Part shown: positions 36,108 through 48,625 of the stretch, piece after piece
How the letters are laid out: the number at the start of each line of letters is the position of its first letter
Position numbering within the stretch: position 1 is the first letter of the stretch
Assembly: GCA_036023115.1 (NCBI GenBank)
Contig: JAYKKT010000059.1
Span: 6,188,501-6,252,500, forward strand
Direction of reading: 5' to 3'
Source of the DNA: Brasenia schreberi
Lineage: Eukaryota; Streptophyta; Magnoliopsida; Nymphaeales; Cabombaceae
Length of the DNA: 64,000 nt
The notes under the pieces: model-generated
Told to the model about the DNA's origin: nothing
The model's input: the letters and a program-made list of their open reading frames with translations, nothing else
The model's database searches: none
Made by a program: the position numbers and the translations under genes

Positions 36108-39100
36108 ATGGCTGCCAAGGGTAAAGGTCTTGATCTTTCCTCATCTTCCAGTGAATCCTCTGGTTACTTTGACAAACCAGATCCGCTACAGATTACCTCT
36201 ACTAAACTGGATGGACGTAATTACATGGAATGGGCCCGCTCTGTTGAACTTGCCATAGTCGCCAGGGGGAGATGGGAACATTTGATGGGGCACTCTCCAA
36301 TGCCAGCTCTCCATGACAGCCTGTATTCCATCTGGAAAAGAGACGATGCCTTAATCTCATCATGGTTGCTCCAGTCCATGCTTCCCTCCATTGCCAAAAC
36401 TTTTATGTTTTTAGAATCTGCCCATGCCATTTGGTGTGCTGTTGCCGAGGCATATTCCCGAAAAAAGAATGTGGCTAAAGAATATGAGATTCTGGAACGC
36501 ATCAGAAAGTGTAAACAAGTCAATCGCTCGATTAGCACATATTATGCCGATCTCCGCGGCCTTTGGGATGAACTTTTTTACTACACTAATATCCAGTGTT
36601 CCAGTTGCTACACTGAAAGACAAGCTGTGATTGAGAAGAAGAAAGTCTTTGATTTATTGTGGGGGGTGAATCCTGAATTTGAGTCCGTCAAATTAAATAT
36701 CTTGGGCAGAGATGAACTTCCGTCTTTGGGCACAGTTTACTCATTGTTGATCAGAGAAGAAGATCGTAGGAATCTCGAGAAGGATCACCTAGTGACTTCA
36801 GATCAGCATGCACTTCATGTTAGAGACGACACTTCCTCGCTTCGTGGCCGAGGGGGCTTTCAGCCTCGTGGCCGTAGTCGTGGTAGAATGACTTCTGAAG
36901 ACCGAAATAAACTTGTATGCTCCCATTGTGGCAAATCCCGGCATACCCGTGATCATTGTTGGGAATTACATGGTAAACCAGATTCTTATAGAATGCGGAA
37001 TCCCTAAGTCCACTCTGCCGACAGTTCTACTCCTACATCTAATGGACTTCAGGAAATTCTTAAACGCCTTGAAGGTCTTGAGCAGAGATTCACTGACAAA
37101 CCTTCCAACACTCACGCTTCCATCGCGCAAGCTACACACAGTGTCACGGGTACTCCTCTCTCTTCTTCTACTTCCAAAACGTGGATAATTGATTCTGGGG
37201 CTACGGATCATATGGTTGGCAACTCCTCATCCTTTGCCACTTATCAGCCTCTTCGAGATAAGGCACCCATTAAATTGGCCGATGGCTCACTCACTTATAT
37301 GATTGGACAGGGCACTGTATCTACATGTCTTTCTGCTTTATCTTCCGTCTATCATGTTCCCAGTTTTCCCATCAATTTACTGTCTGTTAGCTCCTTAACT
37401 CGTCACTTGAATTGTTGTGTGATTTTTCATCCTACTGGTTGTGTCTTTCAGGATCTGAAGACGGGAAAAATCTTTGGACATGGTAAACTACAAAAGGGAC
37501 TATATATTCTTGAAGATTCATCTCCGCCTTCTACCTCCTACAGTGCTCCTGCTTCACCGTCTACGGATGCAGTTCAACGTCTTTGGCATTATCATCTAGG
37601 TCATCTTCCAGCGTCCAAAATTCCATATGTAGTTCCTAGTTTTAGAGTCCAGTCCAATAAATTTTCGTTCGATTGTGACGTCTGTCAACTTGGGAAACAT
37701 CAAAGGACATCATATCCCTTGAGTGATTCTCGCTGCTTACAGCCTTTTGAACTTATTCATTCCGATGTATGGGGTCCCAGTCCAGTCACCTCTGTGCTTG
37801 GTCATAAGTATTTTGTATCCTTCATTGATGATTGTACTCGTCTTACCATTGTTTACTTAATGAAATAAAAGTCTGAAGTTGCATCCATTTTCCCTGTTGT
37901 GCATAAATTGATTTTTACTCAATTCAATGCCACTGTTAAAATTCTTCGGTCAGATAATGGAGGAGAATACGTTGGGACTCAGTTGACCACTTATCTTCAA
38001 ACTCATGGTATTGTTCATCAAACTAGTTGTCCATACACCCCTCAGCAGAATGGTCTTGTTGAACGGAAGAATCGTCATATTCTGGAAGTTGCCCGCACCC
38101 TTCTACATCAGAGTCATGTTCCTAAATTCTATTGGGGTGACGCTGTCCTGACCGCGGTTTATCTTATACATCGCATGCCCACAGATCTTCTTCAGGGGGA
38201 GAGTCCTATGCATACTCTTAACCCAGCCTCCAAACCATTCCATCTCATCCCCCGTGTCTTTGGTTGTACCTGTTTTGTCCATATTCCTTTTCCCCATCGG
38301 GATAAACTTGCTGCAAAGTCTGCTAAGTGTATTTTTTTGGGCTACTCACCCTCTCAAAAAGGATATAAATATTATGATCCATTGCTTCACAAACTTTATG
38401 TTTCCATGGATGTTACCTTCTTTGAATTTACCCCTTATTATTCACCTTCACCTGCGCCCACTACTACTCCGAGTTGTGTCCTACCACTAGTTCCTAGTGA
38501 GGGGGAGTATCATGACCTCGTTGAGAGCCCGAATGACACCACAACAATCCAAAGAGATTTTGCAGTACAAGAAAGGACAGCGAAAGATTGTGTACCCTCC
38601 AGCAGCACCATGTACTGAAGAGATTTCCCCTGAATCAGATCCTCGAGGGCAAGTAGACAGTGACCTAGAGATTCCTATTGCTGTTCGCAAAGGTAAGCGT
38701 GCATGTACACGATATCCAATCTCTAATTACATTTCATATGCCAACATGTCTCAGAGTTATCAGAACTTCATTATGAATGTTGAAAGGCATAAGATTCCCT
38801 CAAAGTTTGAAGAAGCAATCAAGTGCTCCTTATGGAAAGTTGCAATTGAGGAGGAATTGACTGCACTGGTTAAAAACCATACATGGACCATCACACAGTT
38901 ACCTTGTGATAGGCATACAGTAGGATGCAAATGGGTATTTACTATTAAATATAAGGCAGATGGAACAGTGGAACGATATAAAGCTAGATTGGTGGCTAAA
39001 GGATACAGTCAGTCATATGGCATTGATTATACAGAAACCTTTGCACCTGTGGCTAAACTTACATCAATCAGAATCCTTATGAGTATGGCAGCAAATTTGG

Positions 39101-40320
39101 GATGGGACCTATGGCAATTGGATGTAAAGAATGCCTTTTTACAGGGTGACTTAAATGAAGAAGTATACATGGAACTACCTCCAGGACTACCCAACCATTT
39201 GTCATCTTCAAATGGAGTTTGTAAACTCAATAAAGCGATATATGGGTTGAAACAGTCACCAAGAGCCTGGTTTGATAAATTCAGCAAAGCAGTTTGTAGT
39301 TTGGGATACTGCAAGAGTCTCAACGATCATACAATATTCTTCAAAAGGGGGACAAAGATATCTATCCTCGCCGTTTATGTTGATGATATTATTGTTACAA
39401 GAGATGACCTTGAAGAAATATCAAAGTTGAAAATGAGCCTTCATAAATTATTTGACATTAAGGATCTGGGCAGACTTCATTACTTCTTGGGAATAGAAGT
39501 TCTTTACTCTGATAAAGGTATATATTTGACTCAGCGAAAATACTTGATGGATCTCCTTGAAGAAACTCAAATGCTTGAATGTAAACCTAGTGATATTCCA
39601 ATGGAGGTAAATCAGAAATTTTTTAATGGAGACAGTGAAGAGTTCAAAGACATCCATAAATATTAGAAGCTAGTGGGCAAGCTCATATATTTAACCATTA
39701 CTCGACCAGACATTGCATATGCAGTTGGGATTGTGAGCCGATATATGCATTCCCCAACAAAAAATCAGATGGATGTTGTGTATAGAATCCTCAGATATCT
39801 CAAATCAACTTCAGGAATGGGGTTACTTTACTCTAAATCGTCAAATTTAGATATTGAACCTGACTGGGCAGGTTCTTATGATGACAGGAAGTCAACTACT
39901 GGATATGTTACATTATTTGGAGGTAACATTATATCTTGGAAAAGCAAAAAACAGACAGTTGTTGCTAGATCTACAGCAGAAGCTGAATATAGAGCTATAA
40001 CACAAGCAATGTGTGAAGAGAAATGGATATCTTCATTGATCACTGAATTGGGTTATTCACTCAACCATCCTATACTCTTATATTGTTATAGCAGTGCAGC
40101 AATTCAAATGGCATCTAATCCAGTATATCATGAAAGGACAAAGCACATAGAAATTGACTGTCACTTCATCAGGGAGAAGATATCGAATAAAGAATTTCAA
40201 CTGGTGTATGTTCATTCTCTTAAACAGATGGCGGATTTCCTAACTAAAGCTACCACCAGCAAACTATTAAAGGAGACCTTATTCAAGTTGGGTGTCATCA
40301 ATATTTTTCACCCAACTTGA
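36108..40320 (+). pseudogene. Copia C gag-pol polyprotein, interrupted by stops and a frameshift
   Basis: Gag starts at Met 36108 ('MAAKGKGLDLS') and ends with a CCHC knuckle, 'CSHCGKSRHTRDHC' (near 36918). The protease has 'DSGATDHM' (about 37190). The GAG-pre-integrase zinc finger has H-x-H...C-x2-C ('WHYHLGHL', 'CDVCQLG'). The integrase core residues lie in 'HSDVWGP', 'DNGGEY' and 'LVERKNRH'. RT has 'YVDDIIV' (near 39379) and RNase H has 'ARSTAEAEYRA'. Lesions: in-frame TAA at 37005, TAA at 37866 and TAG at 39664, a one-base frameshift between about 38480 and 38570, and loss of about three codons at the RNase H 'D.DWAG' site (near 39855). The TAA at 37005 and TAG at 39664 are each one C-to-T change from a glutamine codon. 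No full-length polyprotein can be made, although every domain is present. Confidence 0.92.
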
Positions 40321-40327
40321 GGGGGAG

Positions 40328-40641
40328 TGTTGAGAAATGTCAAGTCGTGTCCCTATAATGAGTCAAGTTGTGTAAAAGAGTCCTGTGTAATGTCAGTTGA
40401 TTCATTTGAGTCTTATGTCAACTTAGAAATTATTGATTCTAAGTAAGGGTAGATTAGGAAATTAAGTTAGACAACAGGTATTAATAGGTGATTAGGGTTG
40501 AGTAGGGAGAAAATGAAAGGGAGGGGGAGACGGCAGCAAGAGGGCTGCCGATTAGGTTCTTGTGGCAGATTGGAGGAATGCCTCCAATCTGCTATATTCT
40601 GTAAGCCTTTCTCGTATGTGAATAAGAAGTTTATTTTATCA
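40328..40641 (+). repeat. 3' LTR of copia C
   Basis: 314-bp partner of 35347-35663. It lacks one 'aag' triplet near the end. The visible substitutions relative to the 5' LTR are at 'ccggtaa/cctataa' (two), 'cctatg/cctgtg', 'ttggtt/ttgatt' and 'ctatgt/ctaagt'. Confidence 0.95.
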
Positions 40642-42639
40642 TAAGAGCCTCTTTGACTACATTCTTTTGAATACGTCGGTAGAAATTGTGGTTTATATAT
40701 TTTTCTGATTTGGCTAACTCTCCTAAGTTAATACTAACATCTTTATTTTCATTAAAAAGCTTATAAAATAGTTTTTCCGTCTATTTCTTATATCATCATT
40801 TGCCACTAGAATTTTTTCATCCTCGTCTTTTATAATCTAACATAATTAAGATCTTTAGTTTTCTTATCTCTAGCCCTAGCTATCCTAAAAATATCTCTTT
40901 CACCCTCTTTTGAGTTGAGTTTTTTTATATAAATCCTCCCAAATTTTAGCTTTTGCTTCAGTGACGTCCTTTTTCGCTTCCTTCTTTGCTCTCTTATAAG
41001 CCTCTAAAGTTTCACTAGTTTTATTAGCATAATATAATTTGTAACATGCCCTCTTTGCCTTGATTTTATTTTGCACTACTTCACTCCACCACGAAGCTTA
41101 TTTTTGTGCCGGTACACCTCCCTTTGATACACATAAAACATCTTTCGCCACTTCCCTAATATGTATAGGCATATTGTTCCACATATCACAGGGTGTACCA
41201 ACATAATTCCAAACATCTCCTTGAAGGACTTTCTGTTTAAATATATCTTCTTTCTCGCTTTTGAGGTTCCACCATTTAGTCCGAATAGCTCGATGCACTC
41301 TTTTCTTCTTTGTCCACTTTTTTATTTGTAAATCCATAACTAAAAGTCGATGTTGGGTGGTTAAGCTTTCTCCGGTAATTACCTTACAATCTTTAAAACA
41401 CACTCTATCTTTTTTTCTACAAATAAAATAATCACTTTGTGTTTGTGATAAGCCACTCTTATAAGTAATTAAATGTTCATCTCATTTTTTGAAGTTTATA
41501 TTGACTATAAAGAGATCAAATGACATAGCAAAATTTAAAATCTTTCTACCTTCCTCATTTATATCTCCAAAACCAAAGTTTCCATGAATACCTTGATATC
41601 CTAATGCCTCTTTACCGACATATCCATTTAAGTCTCCTCCTAAACAAATCATCTCCCTTTGTGGAATCCTTTGAATCACTTTATCTAACTCTTCCCAAAA
41701 AGTTATCTTTATACTATCTTCTAGTCCTACTTGGGGTACGTAAGCACAAACTATATTCAAAACCTATGCTCCTAACAATAATTTCAATGACATTAATCGG
41801 TCACCATATCGTTGTATACCTACTACACTATCCTTTAAATATTTATTTATGATAATACCAACTCCGTTTCGAGCATTTTCCTTACCTGAGTACCATAATT
41901 TAAAATTTGTATCCTCTATTTCCTTAGCTTTTTCTCCAACCCACTTTGTCTTTTGTAAACATAGAATATGAATCTTTCTCCGAATCATAGTATCTACCAC
42001 CTCCATTAGCTTACCGGATAATGTTTTGATATTCCAAGAACCAATACGAATCTTATAATCTAGGACTAGCTTTCTTACCCCCGCATATGTCCATATTGAA
42101 AATGCAGAGAGCCTCTCTATAAATTATTCACTATATTCGGATGACAATGTAGCGGGACTAACTTCTTTACACACACCCGTCCATGATGTGGGAACCCTCT
42201 CTACAATTGATTCACTACATTCGGGCGAAAATGTAGTGGTCCTTGCTTACTTATCACTGCATTCGAGCTCAATACCGCGTCGCTAGGTGGGGATGCTCCA
42301 AAGCAATGCTCATAATTTATGTAATCCATGGTATAAAAATCCGATAAAGTTTTATGCTGGCTGTCAAAAGCCTAACACAACCCTCCTTTATCCGGGCTTG
42401 GGACCAGCAATGCAAGGGTGATCCCTTACATGGACGGAGTTTTTCCCTCCATCCCTCCATATCATATTCAAAAATATTTTACCTAATCAGCACTAACTAT
42501 TCAAAAATATTTTGCCTAAAATTTGGACATAGTGATAATTGAGTAATGTGTCATAAGGATACTTGAGTTTTTTTTCTTTGGTCATGGAAGGTTTATACAA
42601 GCATGCCACACATGCACTCTTCTAGCTGATCTGAGCCCT

Positions 42640-43680
42640 TCATTGTGCAGCAATATCAGTACCACTTCATCTCAGGAAGAGTCAAAGACATGAAGTCTCC
42701 GATGGAGATATGCAGCTAGTTTCAGCCATCTTGTCGGCTACCTTATTTCAATCTCAATAGTTATGTTCAATCTGCACTTCCTAGTCTAGCTTGAGCAAAT
42801 AACGGATATCTCTAGCCACAGCATTAGGTGTCTCTTCTTCTATCTTCAAGACACAAACTTCGTGATCTGCTTGTTGTCAACCTCCACAATGAATTCCTTT
42901 CCACCAAGCATGGTCCAGACCATCTAAGACTCCCCATAATTGCACCTTTGTAGCATTGCAGCACCCTAGATTCCTAGCAAAAACCCCTTGGCGTAGCCCC
43001 TCTCAGCCCCATATGACTCCTTCAGCCAGTGCCATTTTCCTTGAGCTATTGTATGCTCCATAACTTGAGCCAATTAGTGAGCATCCAACTTATCTCCAAA
43101 TGCTTAACTTCCTAGTGTCAACTACGGAATCGTTTGTTTCCTCTACATTTTGAATGCCTTTTATCCATCTAAGGCAGACATTCATGAATTCTCCATGATA
43201 TACCTGTTTTGGCTCGACAATTAGTCTCTTCCTTCTTTTCCAAAATTGCCAACAGATAACACTGAAGAGAGTGGCCCCTAGGCTGCATGGTACTTGCAGT
43301 AAATGTTTAACTGAGAGGATGTTGGTCAGCCATTCCTTTAGATTTCCTCCAAAGAATTCCCCCCACAGAGTCAGCCACTATTCTGTTCCATAATGCCTGG
43401 GCTTGATCACATTCTCTTACGACATGCTCCACACATTAAACTGCAGCATATCGCACCCTACAGCTGGCACCATCTGTCATGTGTCTTTTCCATCTCTCCT
43501 CATTGGTGAAACCGTGAAAGCCTCTCATTCATAGACGACCAGTCAAAACTCGCCATTGTTACTGCCCCAAATGCAGAAATCTGGGCCTTTATTGTCATCT
43601 GGGGGCATACTTGCTGCTATTTCCCTAGTTCTAGCAGGACCTCCCCCAGGGTCTCCCACTTCCACCCACCCCTCGGGCTG
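42640..43680 (-). mobile_element. L1-type LINE remnant: zinc-binding and RNase H region
   Basis: Minus-strand translation, with frame shifts, gives 'HVVRECDQAQALWNRIVAD' (about 43360-43450). This resembles the reverse-transcriptase zinc-binding tail of plant L1 LINEs. Downstream fragments resemble an RNase H domain ('NLGCCNATKVQLWGVLDGL', about 42900-43000). Stops are frequent. It lies directly upstream (minus strand) of the RTE and is unrelated to it. Confidence 0.5.
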
Positions 43681-43689
43681 GGGACACTT

Positions 43690-43757
43690 GATATATTATT
43701 GATTAGTTATTACTTCACCAGTCAATAGTAACTAACGGAAACTGAGTTTTCTTTAAT

Positions 43758-43812
<55 letters not shown>

Positions 43813-44440
43813 TATATGTCTGCGTAATTGGAAGGTAACTCCAGTTTTTTTTCCTTTGAATTTACTCCAATTCAAATACAACCTTGATTCCACTCAGTAG
43901 CGCAACAACGATCACAGAACTGCCTATTCAAATTATGGAAGATTTTAGGGCAAGTATGGGGAAAAAAGTTCCTGTCAGTAATACTCTCAGACATTTCATC
44001 AAACAGGTTGGAGATTTTTCAAATGCATCAAGTGGAAGAGAGAGATAAGAAAAGTAAAAGGAATAGGTTTCGGGTTTCAGACCATATTTCTCAAAACTCA
44101 ACCGGAAATATTTGAACAGGTTATGATACAAAGCATGACATCTGAAATTCACAGGCTGCCTCCGAACGGATTTCTAGTGATTCTAATAGGTAGAATAAAC
44201 TAGTAAACAATGATAACAACCTTGTAATATCATAGTGATAGATGGATTGCTGGTTTTCTTGAGAAGTTTGAGTAGGAGTGCTATATCATGGCGAGACACT
44301 TACAGCTATTAGTTTACAAATGAAGATTAATGAACAAACCAATTTCGTAGCAACTACTTCGTGTGAATCTTATGGAATGTTCTCTGTAACTCTAACAATC
44401 TTACACAGCCTCATCAATAACATAAAACTGAAAATTTTGC
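43690..44440. other. Spacer with AC/AT microsatellite, otherwise unassigned
   Basis: A (AC)n tract with a short AT tail occupies about 43760-43812. The remainder holds no recognisable gene. A minus-strand open frame of 74 codons at 43928-44152 contains no motif I know. Confidence 0.5.
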
Positions 44441-44830
44441 GAACAATTCGAATTTCTACCGTTTTTAAAGAAACGAACGAAATAGTCAGAGAGAGAGATC
44501 GGCGGCGGTCCGAAGGTGAGAGCTGAGAGAGAGAGATCAGCGGGTGCCGCCGATGGACTGCTGTGAGAGCACGAGCAGAACAGCAGGGGGAGAGAGGGGG
44601 GGCGTGTACTTTCCACCGCTAAGTGACTGAGGGAGGGAGACCGGCGGGAGGAAGACGAGCAGAGCAACGGCAGCAGTCGGGTGATCCGGTGGGTTCTCGG
44701 TCGAGAGATACCAGGAGAGGAAGACAACCTTTTTCAGACGCACTCACCCATTTTCGTAAATACCCCAAACAACATCTTCTCTCCCCTCTCCGTATTTCCT
44801 CCGACTCCGTTGATTGACAAGTCCTATATC
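44441..44830 (-). promoter_or_regulatory. Possible promoter/5'UTR region, minus strand
   Basis: This GC- and CT-rich island contrasts with AT-rich flanks. Read on the minus strand it has dense CTCTCT tracts typical of plant 5'UTRs and a donor-like 'aaaacg|gtagaa' near 44460. It could be the first non-coding exon of the 122-residue protein gene, whose coding start at 33224 is preceded by an acceptor; the intervening ~11 kb would then be a 5'UTR intron filled by RTE, copia C and the L1 remnant. It could equally be a bidirectional promoter or the remains of another gene. Confidence 0.3.
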
Positions 44831-44929
44831 TCTCATATATCTCTTTCCGACCGGGTTCATCGAAACGGGGTATCTCTTTCCCACCACGGATTTTCTTTTA
44901 TTGAGAAGTGATATAAACTTATTTCATCC

Positions 44930-46720
44930 AACTATTACCGACGAGTTCCTTAATAACTTCGTTGGAATCAAACGAATCAAGAAACATAAAAAAACTCTAA
45001 ATTAATTTGACCGATTTCTTGATTTATCTTGAATTTGAAAGTTTGTTTTTTAGTAAGATAATTGTATCTTCGTTGCATGAAACCTTTCAAATTTAAAAAT
45101 ATTTGAAAAAGATTCTTGATTTTGGATAAAACAAGAGCGGGTATCGAAACCGCAAAAGGAGACACGGTGTAGATGCATCTCTCCTCATGGAGAGATGTGG
45201 TTCTATTGTGTCTCCTTCTTTATGGGAGACAAGGGCCTAGGCGCATCCTCTTGAAGATGGAAACGCGTATGTTCCATGTCTCTTTAAACCGAATATCATT
45301 TTCTCTAATATTTGATATTCATGTCTTTATTGTAGAATGATAAACAATTTGAACATAAGTACCTATGATGAAAGTAATTTAGAGAAAATGATGACTGATC
45401 AATGTATTTATCATAAATTAACTAAAGAGTGACAATTAGTTTAGTGTACTCAATGATGTATTTACTGAATGGTTGGCAAAAGAGTTAGATGAATTTGTTG
45501 ATTGTGAGGATAATGGGTTAGACTATTCTCTTGTGTTTGCGAAGGAGATATATTTAAGAGTTGTAATGAATTTATTGATTATGAAGACTAATTGGGAGAA
45601 GCATAACATTGTTATGGTTATTAGTTGTTCAAATAGTAAAGGCGTAATAAGTAAGGTATGATTTAAGTGTGAAAAGAGTGACATGTATAGGCAAAATCAA
45701 AATATTGATATTGAAAGTACTAGGTAGACGGGTACTAAGAATATTGGCTACCCCTTTTTATTAAGAAGAGAGGGTGGAGTGGACTCATTTCCAACACTTA
45801 ATAAAAATAGTCAACAATGCATGGTCTATCACCTCATATAGCAAGCTCGCCTATCTAATAAACTCACTATCTACAATCTCAACTCAAGGTCATACTATAC
45901 CCACAATGTAACATGTATGGGATGTTATCACTTTTCGCATTACCTATAAATATACAATTACATAATACATTAGAATAGAGAATATTGATATCGAATATAA
46001 ATTTACACTAAAGTTTTAAACTACTTGTTCCTCCCAAATCTTAAATGCAATGTGACTTGAAAACTTGGGAGTAATCCTAATATATCAAGACATCCCTCAT
46101 CTTTATTGTCTACAATATCGATCTTAGTATATGAGGTTGATGTATCTTCCTCATAACATAAAAGGTCAGTTTCCTCTTCTTCTCATTATTGGTTATGGAG
46201 ATGTCCTCCATATGATACTACATTGTGATTCTTAGATAAAATGGTGATGTTACAACCTTGTACTCATGTCCTACTAGTCATATTTGAATTAAAATAAATT
46301 TATGATCTTCAAGCTATCAACTTATGGGAGATACGCTCCACACACATCTCCCTTAAGTGGGAGACGCACCCCAATTGCATCTCTCACACGCGGGAGATGT
46401 GACTTGGGCGTGTCTCCCCTTGAGGAAAATGTGCCTTTGTCACCTTTCTCAAATGCTAATATTCTGTTTTTTCAGTGATAAATCGACTGATAAGTTGATT
46501 AAAATGAATGAAAAATGAAATAATACAAAATCAACAACATACCTCGATAAATCAACAAATCTCCTTCGAATTATTTCAAGAAATCAAAATTTTCTTTCTC
46601 TTATAGGTTATTCTCAAATCTACTGTTTCAGCAGATTTCAATGTGTTCTGATTGTAGATTGAATACTATGTGGTTAAAATAAGACAGGAAGAGAAGAATG
46701 ATTGAAAGAATGGATAAAAA
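44930..46720 (+). mobile_element. Mutator-like element remnant with transposase N-terminal domain
   Basis: The left end (44930-45340) matches the inverted sequence at 1-430. Hairpin-rich GGGAGA/TCTCCC modules lie at 45150-45260 and 46320-46440, inside the two presumed ends. Between them, about 45460-45790 encodes a broken FAR1-like DNA-binding region of a MULE transposase. The remainder of a transposase is absent. No TSD was identified. Confidence 0.55.
45461..45805 (+). pseudogene. MULE transposase N-terminal (FAR1-like) domain fragment
   Basis: The frame reads 'EWLAKELDEFVDCEDN', then 'VVMVISCSNSKG'-like text, then 'FKCEKSDMYRQ' and, after a stop, 'TGTKNIGYPFLLRRE'. The pattern (F)xCexg..y, followed by TgTKk.gCPF.L, is typical of MULE transposase and FAR1-related DNA-binding domains; the usual Cys before P-F is Tyr here. 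In-frame TGA and TAG codons at about 45659 and 45725 break it. No catalytic DDE domain follows. Confidence 0.6.
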
Positions 46721-46988
46721 TAGGAGTTGAAAGATGGTTCACGTAAGAAGAGAAATTATCATGTTTTCAGCATGAAGGATATTTTCATAATTATTGAAAA
46801 TAATCAGAGGTATTTTCGAAAAATGGGGTGTGTGTATAGTAAAATGAGTGTGCATGCATCAATCTGGAAGAACAAGACCCTTTTGCTATTTGGATCAATG
46901 GGTTGGTTTTCAAAATTATTTCTTTGAAAACTATGCTCCAAAACAATTAAATAACAACAAAAGAGGGTCTAAAGTTTTATTTAGGCTA

Positions 46989-47031
46989 TGTGGAAACAAA
47001 GAATCCATCTAGTTGACCCCATCTAGTATGA
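46989..47031 (+). mobile_element. RTE 3'-end fragment
   Basis: About 43 bp match the last RTE codons ('tggaaacaaagaatccat') and 'gaccccatctagtatg', after which the homology stops before the TTG tail. It is too short to say more. Confidence 0.6.
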
Positions 47032-47039
47032 AAGTTGAT

Positions 47040-48430
47040 CGAAATTGACCGTTCTTCTAGTTTCAGTTTTATAAAAGGTGAAATTGAAACCGAACCATTT
47101 TCGTTTGTAACCCATTCTTATCCCGCTTCATTACGATTAGAATTGACGGACCAGTTAGGAACCGGCCATTATTTATAAGGTGATAAACTCTTTCAAGCCT
47201 AGGATATTGATCCCGTGCATTTTCTACTAGGTATAACCAATACCCAAATCATGGTTCCACTAAAAATCAAACATGCTATTCATGATACGGTTCCCAGCCC
47301 TAGCATCTTCTTTAGGTAACCTTCCTGGTTTGGATATTAGCAGAGAAATCAAGAATTTCTTTTCCTGGAAGAAGGGATGCAATCTAGCACCAACTATAGA
47401 GAGGGGGAGCACTGTGACCGTTCAGTTTCCTCCCAATCAATTCATTGTAATTCCCCTTCTCTCCCTTAAGGAGTAGGAGAGTGTGAGGATATAATCCCCC
47501 CTTTGTCATTTTGTCATTGAACAATCTCTCTTTTTCAACTCTCTTCTTCAATTCCTCTCACCCTCTCTCTCTCTCTCTCTCTCTCTCTCGTCCTCTAGAG
47601 TTGAGGTTAGTGGGTAGAAAGTGATGAAGAGAACATGTTTTGTGTCCTGAATAAGTGTTAGTATGCCAACGAATGAAAATAAATTGTTTCTTCCCGCAAC
47701 CAACTACCATGTCTCGAGATGTAGTCTGTGCTTGTCGTTATTTTTTTTCTTTTGTTATCATGTAAGATCGTATAATTTTATTTTGAGAGATCCCCTATTC
47801 TTTGCTAGATTCTTTCTTATTCTATGATGTTCCATGCCCCCTTTACTTCTTGGATGAGTGAAGTCTCTTCTTTTAGTGGAAAACAAGAATCTAACACCAA
47901 CTAGACCTATCTATATTGTCAAGGAAAGAAAAACCTTTGTGAGTTTAGGGTAACCAAAACCTAAAAACTTCTATAACCTTAAAAAGGTCTATTTTATATC
48001 TTAAGAAAAAAAGTCTACTAAGGTATTTAAGTCATTCAAATAGCCTCAATTGTCCACCAGATGCATACATAAAATGCAGTCTATCAAAAGAAGCTCTTAA
48101 GAAAAATTAATTTTAGTGCCTATATGAACACTGAAATAATGTCAAACATAACCAAACCAAGCCAAGACCAAGCCTTTCTTGAGATCATGCGTTCTTAGTC
48201 GCTATAGTGATTGCTTTCATATCATATTAGAAGATCATGTTTTTTTAATTACAATGAGAAGCTGAAGCTGGGTATGCACATAGCAGCGATGGATTGAGAT
48301 TTTTTTGGATGAGGAACACTTGTATTTCGGGTAAGGCATATTTATATTTTACGTTCATAAAAACTTACATTTTGTTATATACAGTAATAAACACAAGAAT
48401 TTTTTGAGACCACCTTGCCTTAAAGTGTGT
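47040..48430. other. Unassigned intergenic DNA
   Basis: No gene was recognised. A run 'gaccgttcttctagtttcag...gaaccggcc' at 47048-47168 resembles decayed hAT-type ends. A CT tract lies at 47565-47590. An open frame at 47273-47476 shows no family features. Confidence 0.4.
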
Positions 48431-48450
48431 CCACCACTGGCACAGACATA

Positions 48451-48625
<175 letters not shown>

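Larger units (their letters stand above)
35347..40641 (+). mobile_element. Copia element C: young Ty1-copia retrotransposon inside the RTE
   Basis: The LTRs are 35347-35663 (317 bp) and 40328-40641 (314 bp), both starting TGTTGAG and ending TCA. They differ by about five substitutions and one 3-bp indel (about 1.6 percent). A perfect 5-bp TSD, taaga, lies at 35342-35346 and 40642-40646. The primer-binding site starts at 35664 (tggtatcaga, initiator-Met tRNA) and the polypurine tract is at about 40318-40327. The flanking DNA on both sides is the same RTE read on the minus strand, so the empty site can be reconstructed by comparison with 57880-57910. Confidence 0.96.
33868..42441 (-). mobile_element. 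RTE-clade LINE, minus strand, split by copia C
   Basis: The 3' end is at about 33868 (plus strand 'ctacaacaacaactaagcc', the complement of the TTG tail) and the 5' end at about 42441. An 11-bp TSD, tttccctccat, is likely at 33857-33867 and 42442-42452. Minus-strand order: 5' region (42060-42441), apurinic-endonuclease domain (41098-42006; 'CLGGDLNGYVG', 'SGLSQTQ.DYF'), then RT (about 34500-35341 and 40647-41090) and the C-terminal region (33900-34415; 'RWFGHIERRSKEEP'). The RT catalytic motif reads F-I-D-D in place of the F-A-D-D of the 58.5 kb copy. Several stops interrupt the frame. The 5297-bp copia C insertion splits the RT region, with 'taaga' on both sides. Confidence 0.9.
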
